From positions 1-5,228 of the forward strand of contig JAQSCR010000433.1 in the NCBI GenBank assembly GCA_029945495.1: a stretch of DNA of 5,228 nt, given 5' to 3'. This document shows positions 5,133-5,228 of this stretch, one piece after another. Position 1 is the stretch's first letter, and every line of letters begins with the position of its first letter. A program made the translations under genes and the position numbers. The notes under the pieces are model-generated. The model was not told where the DNA came from, searched no databases, and saw only the letters and a program-made list of their open reading frames with translations. The stretch comes from Pseudolabrys sp. (lineage in GTDB: Bacteria > Pseudomonadota > Alphaproteobacteria > Rhizobiales > Xanthobacteraceae).

Positions 5133-5146
5133 ATTGATCGATCAAT
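5133..5146. repeat. Perfect 14-bp AT-rich palindrome at the right-edge gene's stop codon
   Basis: ATTGATCGATCAAT is a perfect inverted repeat centred on CGAT/ATCG, covering the stop codon (5142-5144) of the partial gene. It is AT-rich in a GC-rich genome, so it is less expected by chance than the GC palindromes nearby. With no loop it would suit protein binding better than an RNA hairpin. Confidence 0.45.
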
Positions 5147-5228
5147 CGTCTTTTTCTTCTGCTTTCTGCGGCTTGTCGCCGGCCTGACCCAGACCCATGC
5201 GCTGGAAGCCGGTGCCGAGGTTCTGGGC
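5142..5228 (-). CDS. C-terminal fragment of an unidentified protein
   Basis: The last 28 codons before a TGA at 5144-5142 read AQNLGTGFQRMGLGQAG followed by DKPQKAEEKDD. The strong G/C preference at third positions in the first part and a charged Lys/Glu/Asp-rich end look like a real, disordered C-terminus. The frame is open to the window edge and the gene runs in the same direction as metY, with 180 bp between its stop and the metY start. I do not recognise the family from so short a piece, and a chance open frame cannot be excluded. Confidence 0.5.
   Translation of the reverse strand, partial: AQNLGTGFQRMGLGQAGDKPQKAEEKDD

Overview
The window looks like a chromosomal segment of a high-GC alphaproteobacterium of the order Hyphomicrobiales (Bradyrhizobium / Rhodopseudomonas / Xanthobacteraceae neighbourhood). 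The evidence is the strong GC3 bias, an alphaproteobacterial-type heme A synthase, a small DUF2842 membrane protein, and several families of long palindromic intergenic repeats of a kind I associate with that group. The genus assignment is inference; no marker gene fixes it.

Layout. Positions 1-550 hold no convincing gene and are packed with at least three large inverted-repeat elements, one with a smaller palindromic module nested in it. A 73-residue two-helix DUF2842 protein follows on the minus strand (551-772). A further palindromic repeat (830-885) and a possible promoter lie in the divergent gap before ctaA (1012-2094, plus), the heme A synthase for aa3-type cytochrome oxidase. ctaA overlaps by four bases (ATGA) a crotonase-family gene (2091-2846, plus) that keeps only one of the two catalytic glutamates of a true enoyl-CoA hydratase. 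A 44-bp inverted repeat (2867-2910) separates this pair from a convergent minus-strand pair: metY (3672-4961), O-acetylhomoserine sulfhydrylase, followed 9 bp later by a VanX-type D-Ala-D-Ala dipeptidase with a signal peptide (2913-3662, GTG start). The metY leader (4962-5141) has a plausible sigma70 promoter, an RBS, one hairpin and several short perfect palindromes. At the right edge, minus-strand codons 5142-5228 look like the charged C-terminal tail of another gene that I do not recognise.

Functionally, the genes are mostly housekeeping: heme A formation for respiration, acyl-CoA metabolism, sulfur assimilation into methionine, and turnover of D-Ala-D-Ala from the cell wall. I see no phage, CRISPR, toxin-antitoxin or defence system. 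The most notable content is the modular, nested palindromic repeats on the left, the active-site change in the crotonase, and the pairing of a cell-wall dipeptidase with metY.
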